A stretch of DNA of 33,173 bases from Flavobacteriales bacterium (GCA_002737665.1 NSIF01000021.1:1-33173); one strand, 5' to 3'; counted from the first letter of the stretch, positions 16,167-25,834 are shown. The notes: generated by a model from the sequence alone, not told the origin. Made by a program: numbers and translations.

Positions 16167-17417
16167 ATGGCCGAGGTTATTAGAATGCCAAAACTCAGCG
16201 ATACCATGACAGATGGTGTTGTTGCATCTTGGAATAAAAAAGTTGGCGATACAATCAAGCGAGGAGAAATTCTTGCAGAGATTGAAACGGATAAAGCCAC
16301 AATGGAATTCGAGTCTTTTTTCAATGGAACATTATTATATATTGGTATTGAAAAAGGTGACGGAGCGCCTGTCGATGCGATCATTGCAATAATAGGGGCT
16401 GCTGGTGATGATGTTGCGGCAATTCTTGCTGCGGAGGAATTAAAAGTTCCAGCAAAGAAAGAGGAAGTTATTGCCGAGAAAAAAGTTGAAAAGAAACCGG
16501 AGGTTCAGATTCAAAAAAAATCGAAACCAATTATTGTTCAGTCAGATGAAAGTGGTGACGGCAGATTAAAAGCGTCCCCTCTTGCAAAGAGGATGGCGGG
16601 GGAAAAAGGAATTGATATTTATGCTATTCAAGGAAGTGGTGGAGCAGGTCGTGTGGTTAAGCGTGACGTTGATGCTTGGCATCCTTCCCGCATTCCACCA
16701 GTAATGCAACACGAAGTACAGTTCGATGTTACTGTAAATGCGGCTGGTGAATATACCGACGAGCCCATCTCGCAAATGAGAAAAGTAATAGCAAAACGAC
16801 TTTCTGAAAGTAAATTTAATGCACCTCATTTTTACCTCACAATGAAAATTGATATGGGGAATGCCTTTTTGCTTCGAGAAAAAATTAATTCTCAAGGCGG
16901 GAGTAAAATTTCTTTTAACGATTTGGTGGTTCGTGCTGCCGCTCAATCGCTCAAAGAAAACCCTAAGGTAAATGCCGCTTGGTATGGCGATCGAATAAGA
17001 ATCAATCATAATATAAATATAGGCGTTGCTGTTGCTGTTGAGGACGGACTACTTGTTCCTGTTGTGCGCAATGCAGATAAAAAATCTTTTGCTGAAATTG
17101 CTGGAGAAGTAAAAGTATTTGCTCAAAAGGCGAAAGACAAAAAACTTCAACCTAGCGATTGGGAAGGAAATACATTCACAATTTCAAATCTTGGAATGTT
17201 CGGTGTTGAATCTTTTACAGCAATTATTAATTCTCCAGACGCTTGTATTCTTGCCGTTGGCGGAATAGCGGATGTTCCAGTTGTGAAAGAAGGCAAAATA
17301 GTTCCAGGTAAAGTGATGAAGGTTACTTTGTCCTGTGATCATCGAGTAGTGGATGGTGCATTGGGCGCGGCATTTTTACAATCCTTGAAAAAGATTTTGG
17401 AGCATTCTGAAGTTTAA
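16167..17417 (+). CDS. pdhC: Dihydrolipoamide acetyltransferase, E2 of pyruvate dehydrogenase
   Basis: E2 is the core of the complex; it moves acetyl groups from lipoyl-lysine to CoA. The 416-residue product has one lipoyl domain (about 1-77) with the lipoylated Lys43 in EIETDKATMEFE. A Lys/Glu/Ala-rich flexible linker (about 85-125) follows. Next comes a peripheral subunit-binding domain (about 132-168, KASPLAKRMAGEKGIDI and GAGRVVKRDV), then the catalytic domain (about 190-416). Catalytic SCDHRVVDGA places His at 392, and NLGMFGV lies upstream of it. A branched-chain or 2-oxoglutarate E2 is less likely given the adjacent pdhA. recG starts 29 nt after the stop on the same strand and may be partly co-transcribed. 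Confidence 0.95.
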   Translation: MAEVIRMPKLSDTMTDGVVASWNKKVGDTIKRGEILAEIETDKATMEFESFFNGTLLYIGIEKGDGAPVDAIIAIIGAAGDDVAAILAAEELKVPAKKEEVIAEKKVEKKPEVQIQKKSKPIIVQSDESGDGRLKASPLAKRMAGEKGIDIYAIQGSGGAGRVVKRDVDAWHPSRIPPVMQHEVQFDVTVNAAGEYTDEPISQMRKVIAKRLSESKFNAPHFYLTMKIDMGNAFLLREKINSQGGSKISFNDLVVRAAAQSLKENPKVNAAWYGDRIRINHNINIGVAVAVEDGLLVPVVRNADKKSFAEIAGEVKVFAQKAKDKKLQPSDWEGNTFTISNLGMFGVESFTAIINSPDACILAVGGIADVPVVKEGKIVPGKVMKVTLSCDHRVVDGALGAAFLQSLKKILEHSEV

Positions 17418-17446
17418 TTTCAATTTCTACATCGTATATTCGCTTT

Positions 17447-19552
17447 GTGGCAAATAATTTACTCGATACACCCATAGAATATCTTAAAGGCGTTGGTCCT
17501 GAACGTGCCAAACTTCTAAAACAAGAGTTTGATATTCATTCCTTCGGTGATTTGTTGCGCTGGTATCCGTATCGATATGTTGATCGCACACGATTTTATA
17601 AAACAAATGAAATTTCTGGCGATTTGCTCTATGTGCAATTGCGAGGACAAATTCGCTCCTTAAAATCTTCTGGTCACTCAAAAGGCGCACGCATGACAGC
17701 TCAATTTGTTGACGATGCGGGCAGCGTGGAGTTAATTTGGTTTGCTGGATTAAAATGGTTGCAAGGCAAATATAAGCCGGGCCAGGAATATGTTGTGTTT
17801 GGTAAGCCTACTGTTTATAATGGAAAAATAAATATAGCTCATCCAGAAACAGAAGAGATTACAGTTGAAAATTTGAAACGTACGAGCGCCTTGCAGCCCA
17901 TGTATTCTTCCTCTGAACGTTCTAAAATGAAGGGGCTGGATTCAAAGGGGATAATGAAATTACAAAAGACCATTTCGTTGTTGGTTGAATCGAAAATTCC
18001 AGAAACACTTCCAGAAAAAATAATTGAGAATCTGAAGTTACTTTCTAGAGAGGAAACATTAAAACAAATTCATTTTCCATCGAACCCACAAATTGTTTTA
18101 CGTGCCGAGGCACGAATTAAGTTTGAAGAATTCTTGTATATCCAATTACGAATTCTGCGTGTGAAAATGATGCGGCAGGAAAATGTGAAGGGCTGGGTAT
18201 TTGATACCGTTGGTGAGCAGTTCAATTCTTTTTTCAATAACCATCTTCCTTTTCCATTGACGAATGCACAGAAACGTGTCATTAAAGAGATTCGTCAAGA
18301 TTTAGGTGGAGGCAAACAAATGAATCGTTTATTGCAGGGCGATGTAGGAAGTGGAAAAACGGTTGTCGCTTTGATGTGTATGTTACTTGCAAACGATAAT
18401 GGTTTCCAGGCATGTTTGATGGCTCCCACAGAAATTTTAGCAAATCAACATTTTGTCACCTTGAAAGAGTTGCTAAAAAATATGTCAATTCATATTGGAT
18501 TACTCACAGGGAGTACAAAAACAAAAGACCGAAAAGTTTTGCATGAAGCACTACGTTCTGGTGAAATGAATATTTTAATTGGAACACATGCTTTGATTGA
18601 AGATGTGGTGCAATTCAAAAATCTTGGTCTTGTTGTGATTGATGAGCAACATCGTTTTGGTGTTGAGCAACGGTCAAAGTTGTGGAAGAAAAATACCAAC
18701 CCTCCTCATATTCTTGTAATGACCGCAACACCAATACCACGAACGCTTGCAATGACACTTTATGGAGATCTTGATACTTCAATAATTGATGAAATGCCTC
18801 CCGGCAGAAAACAAATTAGGACGGTTCATTATTTTGATTCACAGCGTCTGCGAGTTTTTGGATTTATGAAGGAACAAATTCAAGCAGGGCGACAAATTTA
18901 TTTGGTTTATCCATTGATTGATGAAAGTAAAACAATGGATTATAAAAATCTGATGGATGGCTATGAAAGTATTTCACGTGCTTTTCCTCTTCCCGAGTTT
19001 AACGTTAGTATCGTGCATGGACAAATGAAAGCCGCCGATAAAAATTTTGAGATGGAGCGTTTTGTAAAAGGGGAAACTAATATAATGGTGGCCACCACAG
19101 TAATTGAAGTTGGAGTTAACATTCCCAATGCAAGTGTGATGATTGTTGAAAGTGCCGAACGTTTTGGTTTGTCTCAATTGCATCAATTGCGTGGGCGAGT
19201 TGGCAGAGGTGCGGAGCAATCGTTTTGTATTTTGATGACATCCTATAAACTTGGAAAGGATTCAAAACTTCGCATGGACACTATGGTGAGAACAAACGAT
19301 GGTTTTGAAATTGCTGAAGTTGATTTGAAGTTACGAGGACCGGGAGATTTGGAAGGAACGCAGCAAAGTGGATTGATTGGATTGCGTTTGGCTGACATAA
19401 CAAAAGACGGCGCTATTCTTCAACATGCTCGTGGTGTGGCAGCAGAAATTTTAGATGACGATCCTACTTTAGAAAAACCAATTCACGCAGCTTTGTTGAA
19501 TGAAATGAAACGAGAGCAAAAAAGTTCAGTGAATTGGGGAAGGATTTCTTAA
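17447..19552 (+). CDS. recG: ATP-dependent DNA helicase RecG
   Basis: RecG is a superfamily 2 double-strand DNA translocase that reverses stalled forks and processes recombination intermediates. The 701-residue product has the N-terminal wedge region (LDTPIEYLKGVGPERAKLL, then an OB fold at about 60-150). The helicase core contains QGDVGSGKTVVA (Walker A, about 296-307), DEQHRFGVEQR (DEQH box, about 398), MTATPIPRTLAMT, and the C-terminal helicase lobe with ATTVIEVGVNIPNA and HQLRGRVGRG. The TRG-like end DLKLRGPGDLEGTQQSG is diagnostic of RecG rather than Mfd. The start is GTG at 17447: the reading frame is open there, the N-terminus aligns with RecG, and the next in-frame ATG would delete part of the wedge domain. 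It converges on the DUF2723 gene. Confidence 0.97.
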   Translation: MANNLLDTPIEYLKGVGPERAKLLKQEFDIHSFGDLLRWYPYRYVDRTRFYKTNEISGDLLYVQLRGQIRSLKSSGHSKGARMTAQFVDDAGSVELIWFAGLKWLQGKYKPGQEYVVFGKPTVYNGKINIAHPETEEITVENLKRTSALQPMYSSSERSKMKGLDSKGIMKLQKTISLLVESKIPETLPEKIIENLKLLSREETLKQIHFPSNPQIVLRAEARIKFEEFLYIQLRILRVKMMRQENVKGWVFDTVGEQFNSFFNNHLPFPLTNAQKRVIKEIRQDLGGGKQMNRLLQGDVGSGKTVVALMCMLLANDNGFQACLMAPTEILANQHFVTLKELLKNMSIHIGLLTGSTKTKDRKVLHEALRSGEMNILIGTHALIEDVVQFKNLGLVVIDEQHRFGVEQRSKLWKKNTNPPHILVMTATPIPRTLAMTLYGDLDTSIIDEMPPGRKQIRTVHYFDSQRLRVFGFMKEQIQAGRQIYLVYPLIDESKTMDYKNLMDGYESISRAFPLPEFNVSIVHGQMKAADKNFEMERFVKGETNIMVATTVIEVGVNIPNASVMIVESAERFGLSQLHQLRGRVGRGAEQSFCILMTSYKLGKDSKLRMDTMVRTNDGFEIAEVDLKLRGPGDLEGTQQSGLIGLRLADITKDGAILQHARGVAAEILDDDPTLEKPIHAALLNEMKREQKSSVNWGRIS

Positions 19553-19594
19553 TTTTTTCCAATTTAATTATTGAATGGATGAATCGGAATACAA

Positions 19595-22500
19595 TTATTG
19601 AATTATTTCTGGCTCAACAATTGGCATGCTTAATCCTAAAATTTTCAGTTGGGAGATCAGGTCATTTTTTAGTACTTCTGCATTATAAATAGTTGCCATC
19701 TCAACTAGCGCAAACATCCCATCTCTAATTGAACCAATATCGCCAGGTGTTCTTTGTCCAAAAGATTGGTACCACCTGAATGTATTAAAATAATTCATGA
19801 AACAAATTCTTGAAAGATTTCCAGCGAGTTGGTAGTCATCTGCTAAATAAGAAGTGTTGATCATTTCTAACCATGTATTATCGGGGGCAATTTGTGTTGC
19901 GGGAATTTCTGAGGTGCATTTTTTAATTACAGCGATGGCTTCTTTTTTCTTTCCAGCTTCAGCAAGTGCATTGGCTATTACAGAGCAAGAAAAACGAATT
20001 GGATCGGCAAACATTCTTTGTGAGGTTATATCTGCGTACACATTAGGATTTTTTAATCCACCAAATGAAAAAGTATTCATTACTAATTTATAAGATTTTT
20101 CCAATTGTACTTGTGGACGATTAGTTAAACTTTTTTCAGCTCGCATGTTTTTCATAGGAACCAGTCGGTAGGCAAGCCCTTCTAATTGCAAATAGTCATC
20201 TAGACCAACATAGCTATTGCCAGGCATATTTACAGCAAAATAAATTGGACGTTTCCATTCGTTATGCGCAAGCATATCTAGTATTGCAATCTGATCTTTT
20301 AAAAGGTAGCTTCCTCGAATACGAAAATAGATTGAGTCTTCAATGTCATTCACATTAGAAACATTGAGTATGTTTGATTTGAGAAACTCCTTTTTGTTTA
20401 CGGGAATTTTCATGTTCCGAGTTGGAATGTAATTTAAAGTATCTCCAGATGTACTAACAAAGCGGTCACTAAATTTATTCGTAGTAAAGAGATCAACCAC
20501 TTTGCTTAACTCCAATGTGTCATTGGTTTCTTCAAAAAGATTTATATAATCTCGTGTGCCTTCTCTGTAATCCCAACTTTTCATACTAATTGGTAAGGGT
20601 TCAGATGTGTACTGTTTCTTTTTCATTTGGTCAATGTACCAATCGCATCGAAAAAGAGAAATACAAACTATACGTACATCTTGTCGAATACCCAAAACCT
20701 CCTGCGCATACCAAAGTGGAAACGTGTCATTATCTGCATAGGTAAATAGTATTGCATTTTTTTCACAGGAATTAAGAAAATTAATCGCAATGTCATTTCC
20801 AACTGTTCTTCCTGAGCGATTATGGTCGTTCCAATTTTGAGCAAGTAGTAACATTGGTGATAAAATGCTACATGTCATTGCAAATGTAACTGCGAGCATT
20901 GCTTTTTTCGCACCACCAAAAAGTTCAAAAAGGTGTAACACTCCAAGGCCTATCCAAATCGAGAAAGCATAAAATGAACCTACGTAAGCATAATCTCTAT
21001 CGCGTGGTTGCCAAGGCGTTTGGTTAAGGTATAAGACAATTGCCAGTCCTGTGAAAACAAAAAGTAGTGTTGCAACTGTTGCATCTTTTTTTGAGTTTTT
21101 GAAATGCCAAATTAGCCCTAAAATTCCAAGGAAAAATGGAATTCCAAAATAACAATTCCTTGCTTTATTATCCCGCTGACTTTGAGGTAACAAATCTTGA
21201 TCTCCTAAACGAGCATTATCTAGTTTTGGAATTCCCGATAACCAATTTCCTTCCACATCATTTCCGTAACCAAGAAAATCGTTTTGTCGTCCCCAAAAAT
21301 TCCACATGAAATAGCGCGCATACATCCACCCACATTGGTACGCTAGAAAAAATTGTAAATTTTGTGCAGTTGTTGGAATTAAAGCAGTGCTTGTTATTTT
21401 TCCATTTTCATCAGTGAAAGCAGTGGAGTCGCCTTTGCCTGTCACCCAAGATTCATATGCTTGTGTGTGGCTAGCGCTATACATACGAGGGAAAAAAGAA
21501 CAGCCCCGAGTATCATAATTTGAAATAGATTGTTTTCTAGCGTCACTGACAATGTATTTTTTCTTTGCCACATCTTGCACATAAATAGGGTTTCCGTCTA
21601 AATAGGGAACGCTATTGTCTAAAGGCGAATTATAACTTTGCCCGTACAGCAACGGCCAATCTCCATATTGTTCTCTATTCAAATATGAAAGTAAACTAAC
21701 TGCATCAGAGGGTTTGTTTTCATTTATTGGCGTACCTGCTTGTGCGCGAATAACAAGAATAAAAAAGCTGGAGTAACCGATTAACAATACTGTAAAACAA
21801 AGAATAGCTGTATTCAGCCAAATTATTTTTTTGTGAATTGTAATTAATAATCCTGTTGTGATTACAATGATAATTGTTGTAAAATAAAATATAATTCCAG
21901 AATTAAATCCAAAACCAAGATAGTTTACAAAAAACAATTCAGTTTTTCCAGCAAGACTTACTATTCCTGGAATTAGTACGTCTTGCACTCCACCGAGCAT
22001 AGCAAGTGCAACAATTGACGTAATGACCACACCTAAAATCGTTGTTTCTTTTTTACGGAAGTACCAAACGAAAACCATTGCTGGAATAGTTAATAAATTC
22101 AACAGGTGCACCCCAATTGAAAGCCCAATCATATACGCGATAAAAATTAACCAACGGTCACTGTGTGGCTCGTCAGCTGCACTCTCCCATCTCAACATTG
22201 CCCAAAATACAATTGCAGTAAACAGAGAGGATAAAGCATAGACTTCGCCTTCACCAGCAGAAAACCATGCCGAATCGGTAAAAGAGTAGGATAGTGCGCC
22301 AATAACTCCTGCCGTAAGCGTGATTATTAGATTTAATGTAGAATAACTTTCCTGTGTTTTTAAAATAATTTTTTTCGCAAGGTGTGTGATACTCCAAAAA
22401 AGAAATAACACTGTAAATGCACTTGCTAATGCCGACATCGTATTAATTAGCGCAGCAATATGTTTGGGATTTCCAAACGAAAAAAGAGAAAAGAATTTTG

Positions 22501-22690
22501 CTAATAAAAGAAAGAATGGAGCTCCTGGCGGATGACCTGCTTCTAATCCGTGTGCACACGCTATGTATTCTCCACAATCCCAAAAGCTTGCCGTTGGCTC
22601 GATGGTAATACAATAAATAGTTGCGGAAAAAATAAATACTACCCATCCAATTAGGATATTGTATTTTCTAAATAAGTTGTCGTTAACCAT
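19595..22690 (-). CDS. DUF2723 (TMEM260-like) polytopic membrane protein, probable GT-C glycosyltransferase
   Basis: DUF2723 proteins are large polytopic membrane proteins related to animal TMEM260, an O-mannosyltransferase. The product is about 1031 residues. The first luminal/periplasmic loop holds the conserved EPTASFWDCGEYIACA (31-46), where D38 and E41 are the likely GT-C catalytic acids, followed by LEAGHPPGAPFF. Some dozen hydrophobic segments fill about residues 12-660. The last 350 residues or so are soluble and helix-rich with TPR-like character (EAGKKKEAIAVIKKC). I chose the ATG at 22690; an in-frame ATG at 22720 would translate across an exact promoter match at 22698-22705. The gene stands alone between convergent recG and divergent pheT. 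A role in protein O-glycosylation of exported proteins is inferred from the family, not shown. Confidence 0.85.
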   Translation of the reverse strand: MVNDNLFRKYNILIGWVVFIFSATIYCITIEPTASFWDCGEYIACAHGLEAGHPPGAPFFLLLAKFFSLFSFGNPKHIAALINTMSALASAFTVLFLFWSITHLAKKIILKTQESYSTLNLIITLTAGVIGALSYSFTDSAWFSAGEGEVYALSSLFTAIVFWAMLRWESAADEPHSDRWLIFIAYMIGLSIGVHLLNLLTIPAMVFVWYFRKKETTILGVVITSIVALAMLGGVQDVLIPGIVSLAGKTELFFVNYLGFGFNSGIIFYFTTIIIVITTGLLITIHKKIIWLNTAILCFTVLLIGYSSFFILVIRAQAGTPINENKPSDAVSLLSYLNREQYGDWPLLYGQSYNSPLDNSVPYLDGNPIYVQDVAKKKYIVSDARKQSISNYDTRGCSFFPRMYSASHTQAYESWVTGKGDSTAFTDENGKITSTALIPTTAQNLQFFLAYQCGWMYARYFMWNFWGRQNDFLGYGNDVEGNWLSGIPKLDNARLGDQDLLPQSQRDNKARNCYFGIPFFLGILGLIWHFKNSKKDATVATLLFVFTGLAIVLYLNQTPWQPRDRDYAYVGSFYAFSIWIGLGVLHLFELFGGAKKAMLAVTFAMTCSILSPMLLLAQNWNDHNRSGRTVGNDIAINFLNSCEKNAILFTYADNDTFPLWYAQEVLGIRQDVRIVCISLFRCDWYIDQMKKKQYTSEPLPISMKSWDYREGTRDYINLFEETNDTLELSKVVDLFTTNKFSDRFVSTSGDTLNYIPTRNMKIPVNKKEFLKSNILNVSNVNDIEDSIYFRIRGSYLLKDQIAILDMLAHNEWKRPIYFAVNMPGNSYVGLDDYLQLEGLAYRLVPMKNMRAEKSLTNRPQVQLEKSYKLVMNTFSFGGLKNPNVYADITSQRMFADPIRFSCSVIANALAEAGKKKEAIAVIKKCTSEIPATQIAPDNTWLEMINTSYLADDYQLAGNLSRICFMNYFNTFRWYQSFGQRTPGDIGSIRDGMFALVEMATIYNAEVLKNDLISQLKILGLSMPIVEPEIIQ

Positions 22691-22697
22691 CAAGACA

Positions 22698-22705
22698 CAA
22701 ATATA
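22698..22705 (-). promoter_or_regulatory. Candidate -7 element (TAnnTTTG) for the DUF2723 gene
   Basis: On the minus strand this reads TATATTTG, an exact match, ending 7 nt before the ATG at 22690. Transcription would begin at or very near the start codon, so the message is probably leaderless. This supports the shorter start. Confidence 0.48.
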
Positions 22706-22741
22706 CAGGAAGGAATACAATCATAAATTAGGTTAATTGAC

Positions 22742-22749
22742 TATTTTTG
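22742..22749 (+). promoter_or_regulatory. Candidate -7 element (TAnnTTTG) for pheT
   Basis: TATTTTTG is an exact match 19 nt before the pheT ATG, in the short divergent spacer shared with the DUF2723 gene. The two -7 elements are about 36 bp apart and point away from each other. Confidence 0.45.
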
Positions 22750-22768
22750 TTGTTCATTATTTTTTGTC

Positions 22769-25234
22769 ATGAAAATATCCCTTAACTGGCTTTCAGAATA
22801 TATTAAAATTGACCTTTCTCCTGCACAACTTGCTGAGAAATTAACAGGTTGTGGATTAGAGGTGGAATCGGTAGAAAAAGTTGAATCGGTACCAGGTGGT
22901 TTGCAGGGCTTGGTTGTTGGAGAGGTTGTTGAAAAAATAAAACATCCTAATGCAGATAAACTTTCTGTGACAAAAGTGAATGTTGGTGGGACTGAATTGT
23001 TGAACATTGTTTGCGGTGCTTCCAATGTGGAGGTTGGTCAAAAAGTTATTGTAGCAGCAGTTGGAACAAAAGTTTATCCTATTGCAGCAGCTCCTTTTGA
23101 AATTAACAAATCGAAAATTAGAGGAGAGTTGTCTGAAGGTATGATTTGTGCAGAAGATGAGATTGGGTTAGGAAATTCGCACGATGGGATTTTAGTTTTA
23201 GCTAAAAACGCGAAAGTAGGCACGTCGGCGGCAGAAATTTTTGGAATAAATTCAGATCATGTTTTTGAAATTGGCTTAACACCAAATCGCGCTGATGCTA
23301 TGTCACATTTTGGAGTGGCCAGAGATTTGTCAGCAGTTTTATTGGCTGATGCTTTACAAAGTAATCCATCAGCAGAGCACGTTGCTGCGGTTTTTCCTCC
23401 TTCAAATGCATTTGGGGAAGATTTGAAAACTTCGCCGATAAGTGTAGAATTATTAAGTTCAGAAGGATGTATTCGATATTCTGGAATTCTTATTAATGGA
23501 ATAGTTGTAAAGAATTCGCCCGATTGGTTGCAAACGCGTTTAAAAGCAATAGGACTTCGTCCTGTAAACAATGTAGTAGATGTGACCAATTATATTTTGC
23601 ATGAATTGGGTCAGCCACTTCACGCTTTTGATGCAGCTAAAATTTTAGGAAAGAAAATTGTCGTAAAAAAACTTGCTAAAGGAACTAAGTTTATCACGCT
23701 TGATGGAATTGAAAGAAAACTTTCTGAGAATGATTTAATGATTTGTGATGGTGATAAGCCAATGTGTATTGCAGGTGTTTTTGGTGGACTGGACGCTGGT
23801 GTTTCGGAAACTACAAAGAGTATTTTTCTCGAGAGTGCATGTTTCGAATCTGTGCATGTTCGCAAAACAGCGAAATTTCATAATATTAAAACGGATTCTT
23901 CTTTTCGCTTTGAAAGAGGAACAGACCCTTCGCTTACTGTTTATGCTCTGCAGCGGGCAGCGAAATTATTGCAAGAATTAGCAGGTGGCGAACAAGCAGG
24001 ATCCTTAATTGATATTTATCCGACAGTTGTGAACCCAAAGGAAATCGCTTTTGCATTTGATAATTGCGACATGCTCATCGGAAAAAAAATTGATCACAAC
24101 ATAATTAAAAAAATTATTCGTGCTCTCGGTATTTCAATTTTGTCAGAAGGTAGCGATGCATTATTGCTAGCTGTCCCTGCTTATAAAGTTGACGTAACTC
24201 GCCCTGCTGATGTTGTAGAAGAAGTGCTGCGAATTTATGGATATAATAATATAGGATTTCCAGCTCGTCTTCACTCTTCGCTCTCGTTTTCAGTTCAGCC
24301 GAACGCTGAAAAGTTGATGGAATGCTGCTCCGATTTACTTTCTGCTAATGGCTTTCAAGAAATTTTGAATAATTCTCTAACAAAAAGTAGTTACTACGAT
24401 TTATTGAAAATGGAACCGGCCTTAAACATTGCAATCTTAAATCCCCTAAGTTCTGATTTAGGTATTATGCGCCGTTCCTTATTATTTGGTGGCTTAGAAA
24501 CAATTTCATACAATCAAAAAAGGAAATCGCCTGATTTGCGTCTTTATGAAACGGGTAAGGTGTATTTGAAAAAAAAGAACGAAGATGGAAAATGGCCTTA
24601 TATTGAATTACAACGATTTGGTATTTTTATGACAGGTCGCCTAAATCGGGAGTCTTGGAATTCTCCGTCTGATAAAATTGGGTTTTTTGATCTCAAAGGA
24701 AGTGTTGAACAGATTTTAAACAGACTTGGTTTATCAGCTATAAAAATGGATGCTATCGAGGCAGCTGAGTTTTCATCGGCAATGAAAGGAGTGGTTCGCA
24801 AAAAAGAAGTTGTTCGTTTCGGACTTGTTTCAAAAAGCATTCTCAAAGCACTAGATGTTTCGGGTGAAGTTTATTATGCCGATTTCGATTGGGATGCTGT
24901 ATTAAGTTTAGTTGCTACATCCAAGGAAATTCGGTTCTCGGAAGTTCCGAAGTTTCCAAGTGTACGCCGCGATTTAGCTTTGGTGCTTGATAAAAACATT
25001 TCCTATAACCAAGTCGAAGAGCTTGCCTGGCAGACCGAAAAAACACTTTTGCGTGAAGTAAATCTGTTTGATGTTTATGAAGGCGAGAAGTTAGGGACAA
25101 ATAAAAAGTCGTATGCTGTAAGTTTTATTTTGCAGGATATTGAAGCAACGCTCACTGATGTTAGGATTGAAAAAATAATGGAGAAGTTGACGAAAACTTA
25201 TACTGATAAGTTAGGCGCAACGATTAGAATTTAG
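22769..25234 (+). CDS. pheT: Phenylalanyl-tRNA synthetase, beta subunit
   Basis: The beta subunit joins PheS in the alpha2-beta2 enzyme that charges tRNA-Phe; it binds tRNA and edits misacylated Tyr-tRNA. The 821-residue length is standard. Domain order is: N-terminal MKISLNWLSEYI; EMAP-II-like tRNA-binding domain (about 40-155, VGEVVEKIKHPNADKLSV, VVCGASN-type motif at INIVCGASNV, GMICAEDEIGLG); B3/4 editing domain (about 215-400, NNVVDVTNYILHELGQPLHAFDA); B5 domain (about 410-490, RPADVVEEVLRIYGYNNI); catalytic-like core (about 500-700); and FDX-ACB anticodon-binding domain (about 725-821, VPKFPSVRRDLALV). No pheS is adjacent. The gene converges with tadA. Confidence 0.97.
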   Translation: MKISLNWLSEYIKIDLSPAQLAEKLTGCGLEVESVEKVESVPGGLQGLVVGEVVEKIKHPNADKLSVTKVNVGGTELLNIVCGASNVEVGQKVIVAAVGTKVYPIAAAPFEINKSKIRGELSEGMICAEDEIGLGNSHDGILVLAKNAKVGTSAAEIFGINSDHVFEIGLTPNRADAMSHFGVARDLSAVLLADALQSNPSAEHVAAVFPPSNAFGEDLKTSPISVELLSSEGCIRYSGILINGIVVKNSPDWLQTRLKAIGLRPVNNVVDVTNYILHELGQPLHAFDAAKILGKKIVVKKLAKGTKFITLDGIERKLSENDLMICDGDKPMCIAGVFGGLDAGVSETTKSIFLESACFESVHVRKTAKFHNIKTDSSFRFERGTDPSLTVYALQRAAKLLQELAGGEQAGSLIDIYPTVVNPKEIAFAFDNCDMLIGKKIDHNIIKKIIRALGISILSEGSDALLLAVPAYKVDVTRPADVVEEVLRIYGYNNIGFPARLHSSLSFSVQPNAEKLMECCSDLLSANGFQEILNNSLTKSSYYDLLKMEPALNIAILNPLSSDLGIMRRSLLFGGLETISYNQKRKSPDLRLYETGKVYLKKKNEDGKWPYIELQRFGIFMTGRLNRESWNSPSDKIGFFDLKGSVEQILNRLGLSAIKMDAIEAAEFSSAMKGVVRKKEVVRFGLVSKSILKALDVSGEVYYADFDWDAVLSLVATSKEIRFSEVPKFPSVRRDLALVLDKNISYNQVEELAWQTEKTLLREVNLFDVYEGEKLGTNKKSYAVSFILQDIEATLTDVRIEKIMEKLTKTYTDKLGATIRI

Positions 25235-25269
25235 GAGAATTTTTTAGGTCGTCTTTACCAAAACATCCT

Positions 25270-25716
25270 CTATCTTTTTTTTTGAAAAAAGGTTTTTAAC
25301 AATATAGCACTTTCTTCAGCTAAAAGTCCACCTACAACTTCGGTTTTTGGGTGTAGCACATTTTTTTCTAATTGTAAATATCCACGTTTAGAATCATAAG
25401 CACCAAAAACTATTTTTTTAATTTGCGACCAGTTTAAAGCGCCTGCACACATTAAGCAAGGTTCAAGCGTTACGTAAAGTGTGCATTCATTTAGATATTT
25501 ACCGTTCAAAAAATTAGCAGCCGAAGTAATCGCTTGCATTTCAGCGTGTGCAGTTACATCAATCAAAAGCTGGGTTAGGTTATGCGCACGTGCAACGATT
25601 CGATTATCACAAACAACGATTGCCCCCACAGGAACTTCATCCCTCTCAAAAGCTTTTTGCGCCTCTTTAAGTGCTTCTCGCATGTAGTGTTCGTCGCTGA
25701 AAACGCTGAGTTCCAT
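25270..25716 (-). CDS. tadA: tRNA-specific adenosine deaminase TadA
   Basis: TadA deaminates A34 to inosine in the anticodon of tRNA-Arg(ACG). The 148-residue product has the zinc-dependent deaminase marks H57-A-E59 in VTAHAEMQAI and PCLMCAGAL with C87 and C90, plus VPVGAIVV (28-35) and IKKIVFGAYDSKRGYL, typical of TadA. A guanine or cytosine deaminase is less likely given the C-terminal YDSKRG region. The ATG at 25716 fits the family N-terminus. A near-consensus -7 element (minus-strand TAAATTCG, 25723-25730) sits only 6 nt upstream, so the message may be leaderless. It is divergent from aspS. Confidence 0.95.
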   Translation of the reverse strand: MELSVFSDEHYMREALKEAQKAFERDEVPVGAIVVCDNRIVARAHNLTQLLIDVTAHAEMQAITSAANFLNGKYLNECTLYVTLEPCLMCAGALNWSQIKKIVFGAYDSKRGYLQLEKNVLHPKTEVVGGLLAEESAILLKTFFQKKR

Positions 25717-25722
25717 AGTGTG

Positions 25723-25730
25723 CGAATTTA
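25723..25730 (-). promoter_or_regulatory. Possible -7 element for tadA
   Basis: Minus-strand TAAATTCG differs at one position from TAnnTTTG and ends 6 nt before the tadA ATG. It is a single mismatch in AT-rich DNA, so weak on its own. Confidence 0.28.
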
Positions 25731-25826
25731 ATAAATTTAACGCTATAAGGAAAGAGAGTTTCGAGTGTTAGGCCTAACTAAAACTGCATTATATGCGCAT
25801 TCACCTGTATACTGCCAACTGTTTCG

Positions 25827-25834
25827 TAACTTTA
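25827..25834 (+). promoter_or_regulatory. Possible -7 element for aspS
   Basis: TAACTTTA differs from TAnnTTTG only in the last base and lies 27 nt before the aspS ATG in the tadA-aspS divergent spacer. No -33 TTG is evident. Confidence 0.27.

Noticed and set aside
16566-17009. Minus-strand ORF of 147 codons inside pdhC
   Set aside because: Entirely antisense to conserved E2 coding sequence, with no homology seen.
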